A DNA stretch of 64,000 nucleotides from Flavobacterium sp. (GTDB lineage Bacteria; Bacteroidota; Bacteroidia; Flavobacteriales; Flavobacteriaceae), in the NCBI RefSeq assembly GCF_027483985.1, contig NZ_JAIXTJ010000021.1, positions 1 to 64,000 of the forward strand, read 5' to 3'. This document shows, piece after piece, positions 1 through 8,594 of the stretch. Position numbers and translations under genes: made by a program. Below the pieces are notes generated by a model. That model made no database searches. It had not been told where the DNA came from and was given only the letters and a program-made list of their open reading frames with translations. How positions within the stretch are numbered: the first letter of the stretch is position 1; each line of letters begins with the position of its first letter.

Positions 1-40
1 AATATCGACAAAAATCGCTTTTAATTATCAATAAAAATTT

Positions 41-48
41 TATTTTTG
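41..48 (+). promoter_or_regulatory. Putative -7 promoter box (TAnnTTTG)
   Basis: TATTTTTG fits the flavobacterial sigma-A -7 consensus TAnnTTTG and lies 22 nt before the start codon at 70. No convincing -33 TTG is visible, so this rests on the box and its spacing alone. Confidence 0.45.
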
Positions 49-69
49 CGCACACTAAATTAAATTTAA

Positions 70-864
70 ATGGCAACTTATAATAAGAGAGGTTACAAAA
101 CACCAAAAGAAAAAGAAGAAAAAGTAGACGCTAATTTTATTGAAGATACTCCAAACATTGATGCTAATGACAGCACAACTGCAAAAGCGTTTGATGCATT
201 AGACGAAACTGCTTCTAGAACTGAAGATTTTGTTGCTAAAAACCAAAAATATATTTTAGGTTTCCTTGGAGCAGTTGCTTTAGTGACTATTGGTTATTTA
301 TCTTATCAAAGATTTATAGCTGAGCCAAAACAAGTTGATGCAACGGAAGATTTATTTGTAGCACAACAAAACTTTCAATTAGCTACTGATGCAACTGATG
401 CTAAAAAACAAGATTCTTTGTATACATTAGTACTTAAAGGTTCTGAAGGAAAACAAGGTGCGCCAGGTATTGCTGACCAATATTCAGGAACTGATTCTGG
501 AAATATTGCTAACTATTATGCAGGAATTGCTTCTTTGAATTTAAAGAAATATGATGATGCAATTAAATATTTAGAGAAATTTTCTTCTAAAGATGCCTTT
601 TTAGGTGCAATTGCTACAGGAGCAATTGGTGATGCTTATGCACAAAAAAATGATGCTCAAAAGGCATTAGATTTATATGTTAAAGCGGCAGAGCAAAACA
701 TTAATGAGTTTACAACTCCAAGATATTTATACAAAGCAGGTCAAACATCTTTGGCTTTAGGAAAAAAATCTGATGCTTTGAAATATTTTACTCAAATTAA
801 AGAACAATACGAAACAGCTCCAGAAGCGCAACAAATTGATGCGTTAATCGGAATGGCTCAATAA
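70..864 (+). CDS. Tetratricopeptide-repeat membrane protein
   Basis: This is a 264-residue protein with a charged N-terminal region of about 60 residues, one transmembrane helix (about residues 61-80, from YILGFLGAVA) and a C-terminal helical domain. TPR-like repeats there include NYYAGIASLNLKKYDDAIKY and the DAYAQKNDAQKALDLY segment. The architecture (cytoplasmic tail, one helix, TPR domain outside) suggests a scaffold at the inner membrane and resembles YfgM-type proteins, but no enzyme is implied. It lies just upstream of ribH on the same strand, and I recall this pairing from other flavobacteria. The family call is firm; the cellular role is unknown. Confidence 0.8.
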   Translation: MATYNKRGYKTPKEKEEKVDANFIEDTPNIDANDSTTAKAFDALDETASRTEDFVAKNQKYILGFLGAVALVTIGYLSYQRFIAEPKQVDATEDLFVAQQNFQLATDATDAKKQDSLYTLVLKGSEGKQGAPGIADQYSGTDSGNIANYYAGIASLNLKKYDDAIKYLEKFSSKDAFLGAIATGAIGDAYAQKNDAQKALDLYVKAAEQNINEFTTPRYLYKAGQTSLALGKKSDALKYFTQIKEQYETAPEAQQIDALIGMAQ

Positions 865-867
865 TTA

Positions 868-933
868 GTATTCAGTATTCAGTGTTCAAATGGCAGTTTG
901 TTGTTGAACACTTTAAACTGAGCACTGAACACT
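868..933 (+). repeat. Intergenic heptad array, inverted pair
   Basis: Three direct heptads (GTATTCA, GTATTCA, GTGTTCA at 868-888) are followed, after a short spacer, by four heptads reading mostly as the reverse complement (TGAACAC, TTTAAAC, TGAGCAC, TGAACAC at 906-933). The array fills the gap between the TPR gene and ribH and ends 6 nt before the ribH start codon. The two halves can fold into a hairpin in the mRNA. The same unit recurs at 5132-5180 and 11662-11804. Confidence 0.75.
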
Positions 934-939
934 AGTAAA

Positions 940-1437
940 ATGGCTACAGCTAATAAAAATTTATCTAATTACGATAAAAACACAATCCCAAATGCGAAGA
1001 ACTTTCGGTTTGGGATTGTTGTTTCAGAATGGAACGAACACGTTACCGAAGGATTGTATAATGGTGCGATTGAAGCATTGTTAGATTGTGGTGCTACAAC
1101 TGAAAATATAATTCGTTGGAATGTTCCAGGTAGTTTTGAACTCGTTTATGGAGCACAAAGAATGATTGTAACTCAAGAAGTTGATGTTGTAATTACTATT
1201 GGTTGCGTTATTAAAGGTGAAACGATGCATTTTGAATTTGTATGCGAAGGCGTAACTCAAGGAATTAAAGATTTAAATGTTCAAACCGATGTTCCAGTGA
1301 TTTTTTGTTTGCTTACTGATAATAACGAACAACAATCAATTGATAGAAGTGGAGGCATTCACGGAAATAAAGGAACGGAAGCTGCCATTGCAGCAATAAA
1401 AATGGCTGAATTAAGAAAGAAATCTGAAAATAAATAA
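940..1437 (+). CDS. ribH: 6,7-dimethyl-8-ribityllumazine synthase
   Basis: Lumazine synthase condenses 5-amino-6-ribitylaminouracil with 3,4-dihydroxy-2-butanone 4-phosphate, the penultimate step of riboflavin synthesis. At 165 residues it has the usual family length. Visible hallmarks are the substrate-binding segment FGIVVSEWNE near residue 24, the NVPGSFELVYGAQ segment, the phosphate-binding stretch IGCVIKGETMHFEFV with its conserved GxT and histidine, and the C-terminal GNKGTEAAIAAIKMAEL helix. The rest of the riboflavin pathway is not in the window, so the gene stands apart from a rib cluster. An intrinsic terminator follows. Confidence 0.97.
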   Translation: MATANKNLSNYDKNTIPNAKNFRFGIVVSEWNEHVTEGLYNGAIEALLDCGATTENIIRWNVPGSFELVYGAQRMIVTQEVDVVITIGCVIKGETMHFEFVCEGVTQGIKDLNVQTDVPVIFCLLTDNNEQQSIDRSGGIHGNKGTEAAIAAIKMAELRKKSENK

Positions 1438-1463
1438 ATTAAATCATTTATTTTTTATAATCT

Positions 1464-1494
1464 AAAACCTACTTTTCTATGCAGTAGGTTTTTT
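1464..1494 (+). terminator. Intrinsic terminator after ribH
   Basis: The arms AAAACCTAC (1464-1472) and GTAGGTTTT (1484-1492) form a 9-bp stem that runs into a T tract. It separates ribH from mutL. Confidence 0.85.
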
Positions 1495-1547
1495 CTTTTT
1501 TAATAAGTCGTTAACTATAATAAACAATAGAATTTGCTTAAATTTGC

Positions 1548-1555
1548 TAACTTTG
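1548..1555 (+). promoter_or_regulatory. Putative -7 promoter box for mutL
   Basis: TAACTTTG matches TAnnTTTG exactly and lies 56 nt before the mutL ATG at 1612. Transcription starting about 7 nt downstream would exclude the upstream in-frame TTG at 1534, which supports the ATG start. No clear -33 element is seen. Confidence 0.5.
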
Positions 1556-1611
1556 GTTTGTTAGCGGATTTTGCTAATTACCAAATACCAATCTCTGAAT
1601 ACTCAATAAAA

Positions 1612-3465
1612 ATGTCAAGCATAATTCAATTACTTCCTGATCATGTTGCTAACCAAATTGCCGCTGGAGAAGTTGTGCAACGTCCAGCTTCTGTAGTAAA
1701 AGAATTGTTAGAAAACGCTGTTGATGCTGGCGCTACTGATATCAAGTTAATTATAAAAGATGCCGGAAAATCATTAGTCCAAGTCATTGACAATGGCAAA
1801 GGAATGAGTATTACCGATTCTAGATTGTGTTTTGAACGTCATGCAACTTCTAAAATTCGTCAAGCGGAAGATTTATTTTCATTACATACCAAAGGTTTTC
1901 GTGGTGAAGCTTTAGCATCAATTGCTGCGATTGCTCACGTCGAAATGAAAACCAAGCAAGATCAAGACGAATTAGGAACACATATAATAATAGAAGGAAG
2001 TAAATTCATCTCACAAGAACCTTCTGTTTTGCCAAATGGAACATCGTTTGCTATTAAAAATTTGTTTTTTAATATTCCGGCGCGACGTAATTTTTTAAAG
2101 TCCGAAACAGTTGAATTTAGACATATTGTTGATGAGTTTCAACGTGTAGCATTGGCGCATCCTACAATTTATTTTACAATGTATCACAACGGAAGTGAAA
2201 TGTTTAATCTTCCTAATTCTAATATTCGCCAACGAATTGTCAATGTTTTTTCTGGTAAAACCAACGAAAAATTAGTTCCTGTTCAAGAAGAAACCGAAAT
2301 CGTGACAATTCAAGGATTTGTCGGAAAACCAGAATTTGCTAAGAAAAATCGTGGTGAGCAATTCTTTTTTGTAAATGATCGATTTATTAAAAGTGGTTAT
2401 TTGCATCACGCCGTTATGGCTGCTTATGAAGGTTTGTTACCTAATGGCTCGCAACCTACTTATTTTATTTATTTAAATGTGCCGCCCAATACTATTGACA
2501 TCAACATTCATCCTACCAAAACTGAGATAAAATTTGACGATGAACACGCCTTGTATGCTATTTTGCGTTCAACTATAAAACACAGTTTAGGTCAGTTTAA
2601 TGTGGTACCAACTCTTGATTTTGATAGAGATCCAAATTTAGACACACCTTATCAATATCAAAATAAAAAGGCTGATTATCCAACTATTCAAGTCGATAGC
2701 ACTTATAATCCATTTGCAGAAGAAAAGCCTTCAAAACAGTTTTCAGGTGGTACTTCTTATAGAAAACAAGAAGTTATTGGATCAAGTTGGGAAAGTTTGT
2801 ATGTTGGTTTAAAAAATGATATTGCCGAAGTGGAACCTTTTGCCTTTGAAAATGAAGAAGTAACTGCATCATTATTTGACGAGAAAGAAGAGGAGCAATC
2901 GGTAAAACGAACGTATCAAATCCACAAAAAATACATTGTAAGTCCGATAAAATCTGGAATGGTTATTATTGACCAAGGTCGAGCGCATCAACGTGTTTTA
3001 TATGAACAGTTTTTGACTAATATGACTGTAAATCAAGCGTCAAGCCAGCAATTGTTGTTTCCTTTACAATTATTTTTTTCAAATAATGAAATGAAGTTGC
3101 TAGCCGAATTACAGCCTTCTTTAATCAATACTGGTTTTATATTTGAATCTTTTGGTGTGGATTCAATTAACGTATCAGGTATTCCTGTGAATACTACTGA
3201 AAGTGAAGTTTCTATAGTTTTAGAACAATTATTATCTGATTTACAAGACGGAATTCCGGATAGTAGTTTTAGTCAAAATGATACTATAGCTAAATCTATG
3301 GCCAAAAGTTTAGCCGTAAAAACCGGAACTTATTTAACCGAAAAAGAACAAGAAAGTTTGGTAAATAATCTTTTTGCCTGCAAAGAACCTAATGTTTCTC
3401 CCTTTCATAAACCTACTTTCATCACGATGCGTGTGGAAGATATTGATAAACGATTTGCCTTATGA
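1612..3465 (+). CDS. mutL: DNA mismatch repair protein MutL
   Basis: MutL (617 residues from ATG 1612) is the ATP-driven coordinator of mismatch repair. The N-terminal GHKL ATPase is clear: VANQIAAGEVVQRPASVVKE, then ELLENAVDAG with the Mg/ATP Asn, DNGKGM, the ATP lid TKGFRGEALASIA, and the C-terminal part of the ATPase domain with HPTKTEIKF. A variable linker follows (about 350-420) and then a dimerisation domain. The end of that domain has FACKEPNVSPFHKPTF, resembling the CPHGRP zinc region of endonucleolytic MutL proteins but without the exact signature. An in-frame TTG at 1534 lies before the likely promoter and is rejected. The stop overlaps the next start (ATGA), so it is translationally coupled to the rhomboid gene. 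Confidence 0.97.
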   Translation: MSSIIQLLPDHVANQIAAGEVVQRPASVVKELLENAVDAGATDIKLIIKDAGKSLVQVIDNGKGMSITDSRLCFERHATSKIRQAEDLFSLHTKGFRGEALASIAAIAHVEMKTKQDQDELGTHIIIEGSKFISQEPSVLPNGTSFAIKNLFFNIPARRNFLKSETVEFRHIVDEFQRVALAHPTIYFTMYHNGSEMFNLPNSNIRQRIVNVFSGKTNEKLVPVQEETEIVTIQGFVGKPEFAKKNRGEQFFFVNDRFIKSGYLHHAVMAAYEGLLPNGSQPTYFIYLNVPPNTIDINIHPTKTEIKFDDEHALYAILRSTIKHSLGQFNVVPTLDFDRDPNLDTPYQYQNKKADYPTIQVDSTYNPFAEEKPSKQFSGGTSYRKQEVIGSSWESLYVGLKNDIAEVEPFAFENEEVTASLFDEKEEEQSVKRTYQIHKKYIVSPIKSGMVIIDQGRAHQRVLYEQFLTNMTVNQASSQQLLFPLQLFFSNNEMKLLAELQPSLINTGFIFESFGVDSINVSGIPVNTTESEVSIVLEQLLSDLQDGIPDSSFSQNDTIAKSMAKSLAVKTGTYLTEKEQESLVNNLFACKEPNVSPFHKPTFITMRVEDIDKRFAL

Positions 3466-4265
3466 TGAATATAACTCCTGTTGTTAAACAACTATTGATT
3501 CTTAATATTATCTTTTTTATTGGAAGTCAAATAGTGCCCATTGCAGATACTTATTTTGCTTTATACTATTTTGAAAACCCAATGTTTAAATTTTGGCAAC
3601 TTTTAACTCATATGTTTATGCACGGCGGAGTTTCTCATATTTTCTTTAATATGTTGGCTCTGTTTTCTTTTGGTAGTGCTTTAGAACATTATTGGGGCGG
3701 AACGAAATTTTTATTTTTTTATATTTCTTGCGGATTAGGTGCGGCTTTGTTGCACACAGGTGTGAATTATATAGAAATACATTCGCTATTAAATTCCGTA
3801 TCTGAATTAAATCTAACAGAGGCTGATTTAAAAGTGTTATTGAATTCTGACTTTCGAAATGTTTTTGACGATAATGGAAAAATGTTACCATCAAATTATC
3901 AAGTTATTTTAGATAGAGTTAAATGTACGCAGGAACAATTTGACATAATTGCAAACGCTAATATAATTTCAAGAACGCCTGCGGTTGGTGCATCAGGTGC
4001 TATTTATGGATTGTTAGTAGCATTTGCATTTATGTTTCCTATGGCTGAATTGGGTATAATGTTTATTCCAATTCCTATAAAAGCTAAATATTTTGTTCCT
4101 GGTGTGCTTTGTGTTGATTTATTTTTAGGATTAAAAGGACAATCAATTTTTGGTGGCGGAAGTACAGGAATAGCCCATTTTGCTCACCTTGGTGGCGCAC
4201 TAACAGGATTTATTATGATGTGGATTTGGAGAAATAATAAGTTTAAACATAATCGTTGGAACTAA
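3462..4265 (+). CDS. Rhomboid-family intramembrane serine protease (first of two)
   Basis: This polytopic protease has 267 residues and about six helices. The catalytic serine is Ser178 in GASGAIYG and the catalytic histidine is His242 in AHFAHLGGALTGF. The HMFMHGGVSHIFFNMLALF motif of loop 1/helix 2 is conserved. A hydrophilic insert of about 65 residues (about 102-170) sits before the serine helix, longer than in compact rhomboids. It overlaps mutL by 4 nt (ATGA) and the second rhomboid by 1 nt (TAATG), so the three genes look co-translated. Its substrates cannot be read from sequence. Confidence 0.93.
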   Translation: MMNITPVVKQLLILNIIFFIGSQIVPIADTYFALYYFENPMFKFWQLLTHMFMHGGVSHIFFNMLALFSFGSALEHYWGGTKFLFFYISCGLGAALLHTGVNYIEIHSLLNSVSELNLTEADLKVLLNSDFRNVFDDNGKMLPSNYQVILDRVKCTQEQFDIIANANIISRTPAVGASGAIYGLLVAFAFMFPMAELGIMFIPIPIKAKYFVPGVLCVDLFLGLKGQSIFGGGSTGIAHFAHLGGALTGFIMMWIWRNNKFKHNRWN

Positions 4266-5131
4266 TGAGTAAGATATTTGATGATATAAAATTGCAGTAT
4301 AAACTTGGTGACATCACCAATAAAATCATCTATTGGAATGTAGGTGTTTTTGTCTTGTCACTAGTGTTATTTTTTAGATTTACAGAATATAGATTTGTTT
4401 ACCCAAATTGGTTGGCATTATCTTCCAATCCAGAGAATTTTTTGATATTTCCTTGGACCTTTTTTACATATGCTTTTCTGCATTCTGGATTTTGGCATTT
4501 GTTTTTTAATATGCTAATGCTTAATTTTTCAGGAAGATTGTTTTTAACCTATTTTACTCAGAAACAATTTGTTGGATTGTATGTACTTAGTGCCATTTTT
4601 GCTGGTTTAACATTTGCTATTTCTTATTTTTTAATGGGAATCAGTGCTCCAATTGTTGGCGCATCGGCTGCGGTTTTATCAATTTTGGTAGCTACAACAG
4701 CCTACCAACCCTTAATGGAAGTGCGATTATTACTAATTGGAAATGTGAAACTGTGGCACTTAACTGCAGTTATATTACTTTTAGACATAATGCAAATTTT
4801 GGTAGAAAATACTGGCGGCCATATTTCACATATTGCTGGTGCTGTTTTCGGAGTAATGTATATGAAATTACTTCAAAACGGAACTGATTTAAGTAACATA
4901 GTAACCAAAGTAATCAATTTTTTTGTTAATTTGTTTCAACCTAAAAAATCGGTTCCTTTTAAAAAAGTACACGTAAATAATACTAAATCTTCTACTTCAA
5001 CCAAAAGTAAGATTGTAATAAAAGATAAAACACAACAACAAATTGATGAAATTTTAGATAAAATTGGTCAATCGGGATATGATAGTTTGACTGCCGAAGA
5101 GAAAGAATTTTTATTTAAAGCCGGGAAGTAA
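4265..5131 (+). CDS. Rhomboid-family intramembrane serine protease (second of two)
   Basis: This is a second, divergent rhomboid (288 residues). The dyad is Ser134 in VGASAAVLS and His189 in GGHISHIAGAVFG, and the helix-2 motif HSGFWHLFFNMLML is intact. A soluble C-terminal tail of about 85 residues ends in a short helical segment (DEILDKIGQSGYDSLTAEEK) of a kind I associate with flavobacterial rhomboids. The start is the ATG at 4265, which shares its A with the preceding TAA. A TTG three codons upstream is possible but would lengthen the overlap. Adjacent paralogs suggest a duplication followed by specialisation, or a functional pair. Confidence 0.92.
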   Translation: MSKIFDDIKLQYKLGDITNKIIYWNVGVFVLSLVLFFRFTEYRFVYPNWLALSSNPENFLIFPWTFFTYAFLHSGFWHLFFNMLMLNFSGRLFLTYFTQKQFVGLYVLSAIFAGLTFAISYFLMGISAPIVGASAAVLSILVATTAYQPLMEVRLLLIGNVKLWHLTAVILLLDIMQILVENTGGHISHIAGAVFGVMYMKLLQNGTDLSNIVTKVINFFVNLFQPKKSVPFKKVHVNNTKSSTSTKSKIVIKDKTQQQIDEILDKIGQSGYDSLTAEEKEFLFKAGK

Positions 5132-5180
5132 GTGTTCAGTATTTAGTATTCAGTAATCAGTGTTCAGTAATCAGTGTTCG
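5132..5180 (+). repeat. Seven-copy heptad array
   Basis: Seven consecutive 7-nt units begin right after the rhomboid stop codon: GTGTTCA, GTATTTA, GTATTCA, GTAATCA, GTGTTCA, GTAATCA, GTGTTCG. No unit is shifted out of phase over 49 nt. The unit is the same family as at 868-933 and 11662-11804. Confidence 0.85.
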
Positions 5181-5229
5181 GTTTTGCAGATTAAAAAAAA
5201 TTAAATTAGTGTCTTTGCTGTAATGTAGT

Positions 5230-6276
5230 ATGAAGAAACTTTCGTGGTTAAATAAAGTGATGTATTTTTTCAATATAGTTTTGACTGTATTGACTTTTCT
5301 TGCTTATGTTTTGCCTTTTTTAGCACCAAAGTTTTTTCCTTTTTTGTCTGTTTTGACTTTAATTTTACCATTGTTTTTGATCGTCAATGGCTTGTTTTTT
5401 TTGTTTTGGTTGGTTCAAATGAAGCGACAAATGATGCTTTCAGGAATTGTTTTAATACTTGGAATCACGTTTGTAAACAAGTTTTATAAATTCTCCTCGG
5501 AAGAAAAACAACCTGAAGAAAAGGATTTTGTAGTAATGAGCTATAATGTTCGTTTATTCAATCTTTTTCAATGGATACCAAAGGAAGATGTAGCTGATGA
5601 AATAAAGGAGTTCATAAACGATCAAAATCCTGATATACTATGCATTCAAGAATATTCCGAAACTGCTAATGTCGATTTACGTGTTTACAAGCATAAGTTT
5701 GTTTTTATGCAAGGCAATAAGATTAAAACCGGACAAGCTATTTTTTCAAAATATCCTATCGTTGATAAAGGTAATATCGAATTTCCGGAGTCGAATAATT
5801 TAATTGTATATGCTGATATTCGAAAAGGCAAAGACACCATTCGTGTTTATAATATGCATTTACAATCTATAAAAATATCGCCCGATGTTAATGAGATGCA
5901 AGATAATGTAGATGCAATAAATCAACAAAAGTCGCAATTAGTTGTAAAAAGAATTAGTGAGGCGTTTACTAAACAGCAGATGCAAGCCGAAATATTGATG
6001 AATCACAAAAAAAGCTGTCCACATCCGATGATTATCTGTGGTGATATGAATAATAGTGCGTTTTCTTACGTATACAGAAGTATAAAAGGAGACTTGAACG
6101 ACTGTTTTGAAGAAACAGGAAAAGGTTTTGGTCAAACCTATAACTTCAAATATTATCCTGCGAGAATCGACTATATTTTTGCAGATAAATCAATGCAAGT
6201 CAAGACTTTTCAGACGTACCCAAATTTTAAAAATTCAGATCATTATCCGATAGTTGCTCGATTGATGATTGAATAA
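5230..6276 (+). CDS. Membrane-anchored endonuclease/exonuclease/phosphatase family protein
   Basis: The protein has 348 residues. Two to three hydrophobic helices fill the first ~85 residues, followed by an EEP (DNase I-like) fold. Catalytic landmarks in order are MSYNVRLFN (Asn), DILCIQEYS (metal-binding Glu), VYNMHLQS (His), CGDMNNS (Asp/Asn), RIDYIFAD and NSDHYPIVARL (the final Asp-His). The full set suggests an active metal-dependent phosphodiesterase or phosphatase. The substrate could be nucleic acid, phosphoinositide or another phosphoester. It follows the mutL-rhomboid genes, an order I recall from flavobacteria. Confidence 0.88.
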   Translation: MKKLSWLNKVMYFFNIVLTVLTFLAYVLPFLAPKFFPFLSVLTLILPLFLIVNGLFFLFWLVQMKRQMMLSGIVLILGITFVNKFYKFSSEEKQPEEKDFVVMSYNVRLFNLFQWIPKEDVADEIKEFINDQNPDILCIQEYSETANVDLRVYKHKFVFMQGNKIKTGQAIFSKYPIVDKGNIEFPESNNLIVYADIRKGKDTIRVYNMHLQSIKISPDVNEMQDNVDAINQQKSQLVVKRISEAFTKQQMQAEILMNHKKSCPHPMIICGDMNNSAFSYVYRSIKGDLNDCFEETGKGFGQTYNFKYYPARIDYIFADKSMQVKTFQTYPNFKNSDHYPIVARLMIE

Positions 6277-6891
6277 TTAAAGCGGTTGTTTTTTTAAATA
6301 ATCAAGTGCATAGCGACCTTCGTTAAAAAGTAAATCAACAATACTTAAGTTATTAATAAAACCATATTTGTCATCAAAAACTTGAGTATAAGGTTCGAGT
6401 ATTGTTGGATCTTTTTTTCCGTTGGCCAAATTTCTAAAATCTTTATAATCTGTAACTTCGTGAAAATACTCTGTAGTTTCTTTATAGTCGAATGGCATTC
6501 TAAGACATTTAGAAATTAGATGCAAAGTATCATAATTTAAATCTTTAAGAAATTCATATTTTTTTTCAAATATCGGACTGATTTCGTCTTCAAAATATTC
6601 GAAAAACGGAGAACTACGATAGGCAGCATCAAGCGATTTAAAATGTTGTTTCTGCCAATTAAAATCATTTTCTATTCTTACATCTTTAGTTTTTTGATGC
6701 AATTCTTTGCTGTGCTTTACAGGTACATTTAGTAATTGAAGTCCATTAGGACTATAGATGTACATTCTGTTACGATTGGTTTGCTTCTGAAAATTGTCTT
6801 CCATTTCAAAAGTTATAGAATCGGCCTGAGCCATCGCAGCAAATTGACTTATTGATGGGAAATAAGTTGGATATAAAATTATATGATTCAT
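6277..6891 (-). CDS. WbqC family protein
   Basis: This 204-residue protein matches the WbqC-like family. The N-terminal YPTYFPSISQFAAMAQAD segment, NRMYIYSPNGLQLLNVPV and the KTKDVRIENDFNWQKQHFKS stretch are characteristic. WbqC relatives often sit in O-antigen or surface-glycan loci, but in flavobacteria the gene usually lies beside lepB, as here. No biochemical reaction is established to my knowledge. It abuts the convergent EEP gene with no gap. Upstream a heptad array separates it from lepB. Confidence 0.85.
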   Translation of the reverse strand: MNHIILYPTYFPSISQFAAMAQADSITFEMEDNFQKQTNRNRMYIYSPNGLQLLNVPVKHSKELHQKTKDVRIENDFNWQKQHFKSLDAAYRSSPFFEYFEDEISPIFEKKYEFLKDLNYDTLHLISKCLRMPFDYKETTEYFHEVTDYKDFRNLANGKKDPTILEPYTQVFDDKYGFINNLSIVDLLFNEGRYALDYLKKQPL

Positions 6892-6893
6892 TG

Positions 6894-6949
6894 TTTATGC
6901 TTTGTTGTTTATGGTTCACAAACTATGAACCATAAACTATAAACTATTC
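6894..6949 (-). repeat. Heptad array between lepB and wbqC
   Basis: Eight 7-nt units fill the gap (read on the + strand: TTTATGC, TTTGTTG, TTTATGG, TTCACAA, ACTATGA, ACCATAA, ACTATAA, ACTATTC). The halves are partly complementary, so an RNA hairpin is possible. The array begins inside the last codons of lepB and ends 2 nt before the wbqC start codon. Confidence 0.75.
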
Positions 6950-8530
6950 GGTTTTTTTAGCTTTTCTTTTTTTCCAAAAATATTCACCAACAAAGTAAAT
7001 GGCTAAAAAGAATAAGAAATATTTAAAATAAGATTGTGGTTGTCCTTCGCCGCTAACCGTGGTAAAAACGCGATCCCAACGAATTTTATTCATAATTCCT
7101 TTTCCGTTAGAATCCCAACTCATCCAAATAAAAATTGGTTTTCCAACGATATGATTTTCTGGTGTGAAACCAAAATAACGTGCATCAAGTGAATTATGAC
7201 GGTTGTCTCCCATCATCCAATAGTAATCTTGTTTGAACGTATAACTTGTCGCTTTTTTGTCATTGATATAAATATCGTTTCCAACTACTTTTAATTTATT
7301 TCCTTCATATTCAGAAATTAGAATTTTATAAAGTGGTAAATTTTCCTTGTTTAAAGCAACTGTTTTACCTGCTTGCGGAATATAAATTGGACCATAGTTA
7401 TCACCGCTCCAAGGAAATTTACTTTCGTCAGCGCCATCGTGAAGTTTGTCTGGAAAAATATTGTCTTCACGACCTTTCTTAACATATCGGTTGATTGATG
7501 TTATTCCAGAAACACTTTTTAGTTTTTCTGCACCGTCAAATGTGATTGCGTGAATTATTAATGTATCTCTAAGTTCAGGATTATTGAAATGAAATCCGTC
7601 TGTAATTCCTAAATCTTTAAACACTGCATCAAAATCAGTACTTGATTTTGGGTCAAGAGTTACTTTATAGGAATATTGAGGTCTAGCTCGTTCTGGCATT
7701 ATCAATTCTTTACCATTGATAAATACGATTCCATTTTTTATTTCAAGATTATCGCCAGGTATTCCTACACAACGTTTTACATAGTTCGTTTTTTTGTCGA
7801 TAGGCTTGTCATAGCGCTTGTCTGCCGGACGATACATATGAAATAAGGTATCTCTTGGCCAATTAAAAACCACGATATCATTATTTTTTATTTTCTCAAA
7901 TCCGGGAAATCTAAAATAAGGAAGTTGCGGAAAAGTGGTATATGATTTTGTTCCAATTAATGGTAATGTATCGTGTACCATTGGTGCTGCAACAGTTGTC
8001 ATTGGTACTCGTGCTCCGTAATTTTGTTTGCTAACAAAAAGAAAATCTCCAATTAAAAGCGATTTTTCTAATGAAGACGACGGAATCACAAAAGGTTGAA
8101 TAAAATAAGTGTGTACAAAAGTAGCAACTATTATAGCAAAAAGTAAAGAACTAATGGTATCAGCAGTTTGGTTTGTAGGATGTAAACTTCTATCTGCAAT
8201 GTGTTGAACGTCTTGTGTATAGTTAATGTAATAAATGTAAAATCCTAAAGTTAAGATTCCTAAAAAGGTATCAGTTGTTGATCTTTTGCCAAAACTTCTT
8301 AAGGTTTCTACCCAAACAATTGGGAACATTATCAAATTAATAACAGGAAGAAATAACAAAAACGTCCACCAAGTTGGTCTGTTGATGATTTTCATCAAAA
8401 CGATGGAATTGTAGATTGGAATAAAAGCTTCCCAAGATTTTCTACCTGCTTTTTCATACAATTTCCAAGTTCCTAATCCGTGAATTAATTGAACCACTAG
8501 GAAAAAAACAAACCATTGGTATAGTGTCAT
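6944..8530 (-). CDS. lepB: Signal peptidase I with extra N-terminal membrane domain
   Basis: Type I signal peptidase removes signal peptides at the outer face of the inner membrane. At 528 residues it is longer than E. coli LepB because of an N-terminal region with about three helices (residues 1-110, including the WVETLRSFGKRSTTDTF segment) before the anchor helix at ~128-145. The serine motif reads IPSSSLEKSL with Ser153 at the nucleophile position, where most enzymes have SGSM or TGSM. The general-base lysine is Lys252 in YVKRCVGIPGD. The GDNRHNSLDARYFGF box is intact, and a C-terminal helix is followed by a basic tail. Confidence 0.93.
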   Translation of the reverse strand: MTLYQWFVFFLVVQLIHGLGTWKLYEKAGRKSWEAFIPIYNSIVLMKIINRPTWWTFLLFLPVINLIMFPIVWVETLRSFGKRSTTDTFLGILTLGFYIYYINYTQDVQHIADRSLHPTNQTADTISSLLFAIIVATFVHTYFIQPFVIPSSSLEKSLLIGDFLFVSKQNYGARVPMTTVAAPMVHDTLPLIGTKSYTTFPQLPYFRFPGFEKIKNNDIVVFNWPRDTLFHMYRPADKRYDKPIDKKTNYVKRCVGIPGDNLEIKNGIVFINGKELIMPERARPQYSYKVTLDPKSSTDFDAVFKDLGITDGFHFNNPELRDTLIIHAITFDGAEKLKSVSGITSINRYVKKGREDNIFPDKLHDGADESKFPWSGDNYGPIYIPQAGKTVALNKENLPLYKILISEYEGNKLKVVGNDIYINDKKATSYTFKQDYYWMMGDNRHNSLDARYFGFTPENHIVGKPIFIWMSWDSNGKGIMNKIRWDRVFTTVSGEGQPQSYFKYFLFFLAIYFVGEYFWKKRKAKKTE

Positions 8531-8594
8531 AACTTTTAGTTTAATTATTTGTAAGCGTAAAAACTTGTCAATTGTTCTTAACGCTCTTTTTTTT

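Noticed and set aside
1534..1611. Longer MutL starting at TTG 1534
   Set aside because: The extension overlaps the -7 box at 1548-1555, and MSSIIQLLPDHVANQI is the usual MutL start.
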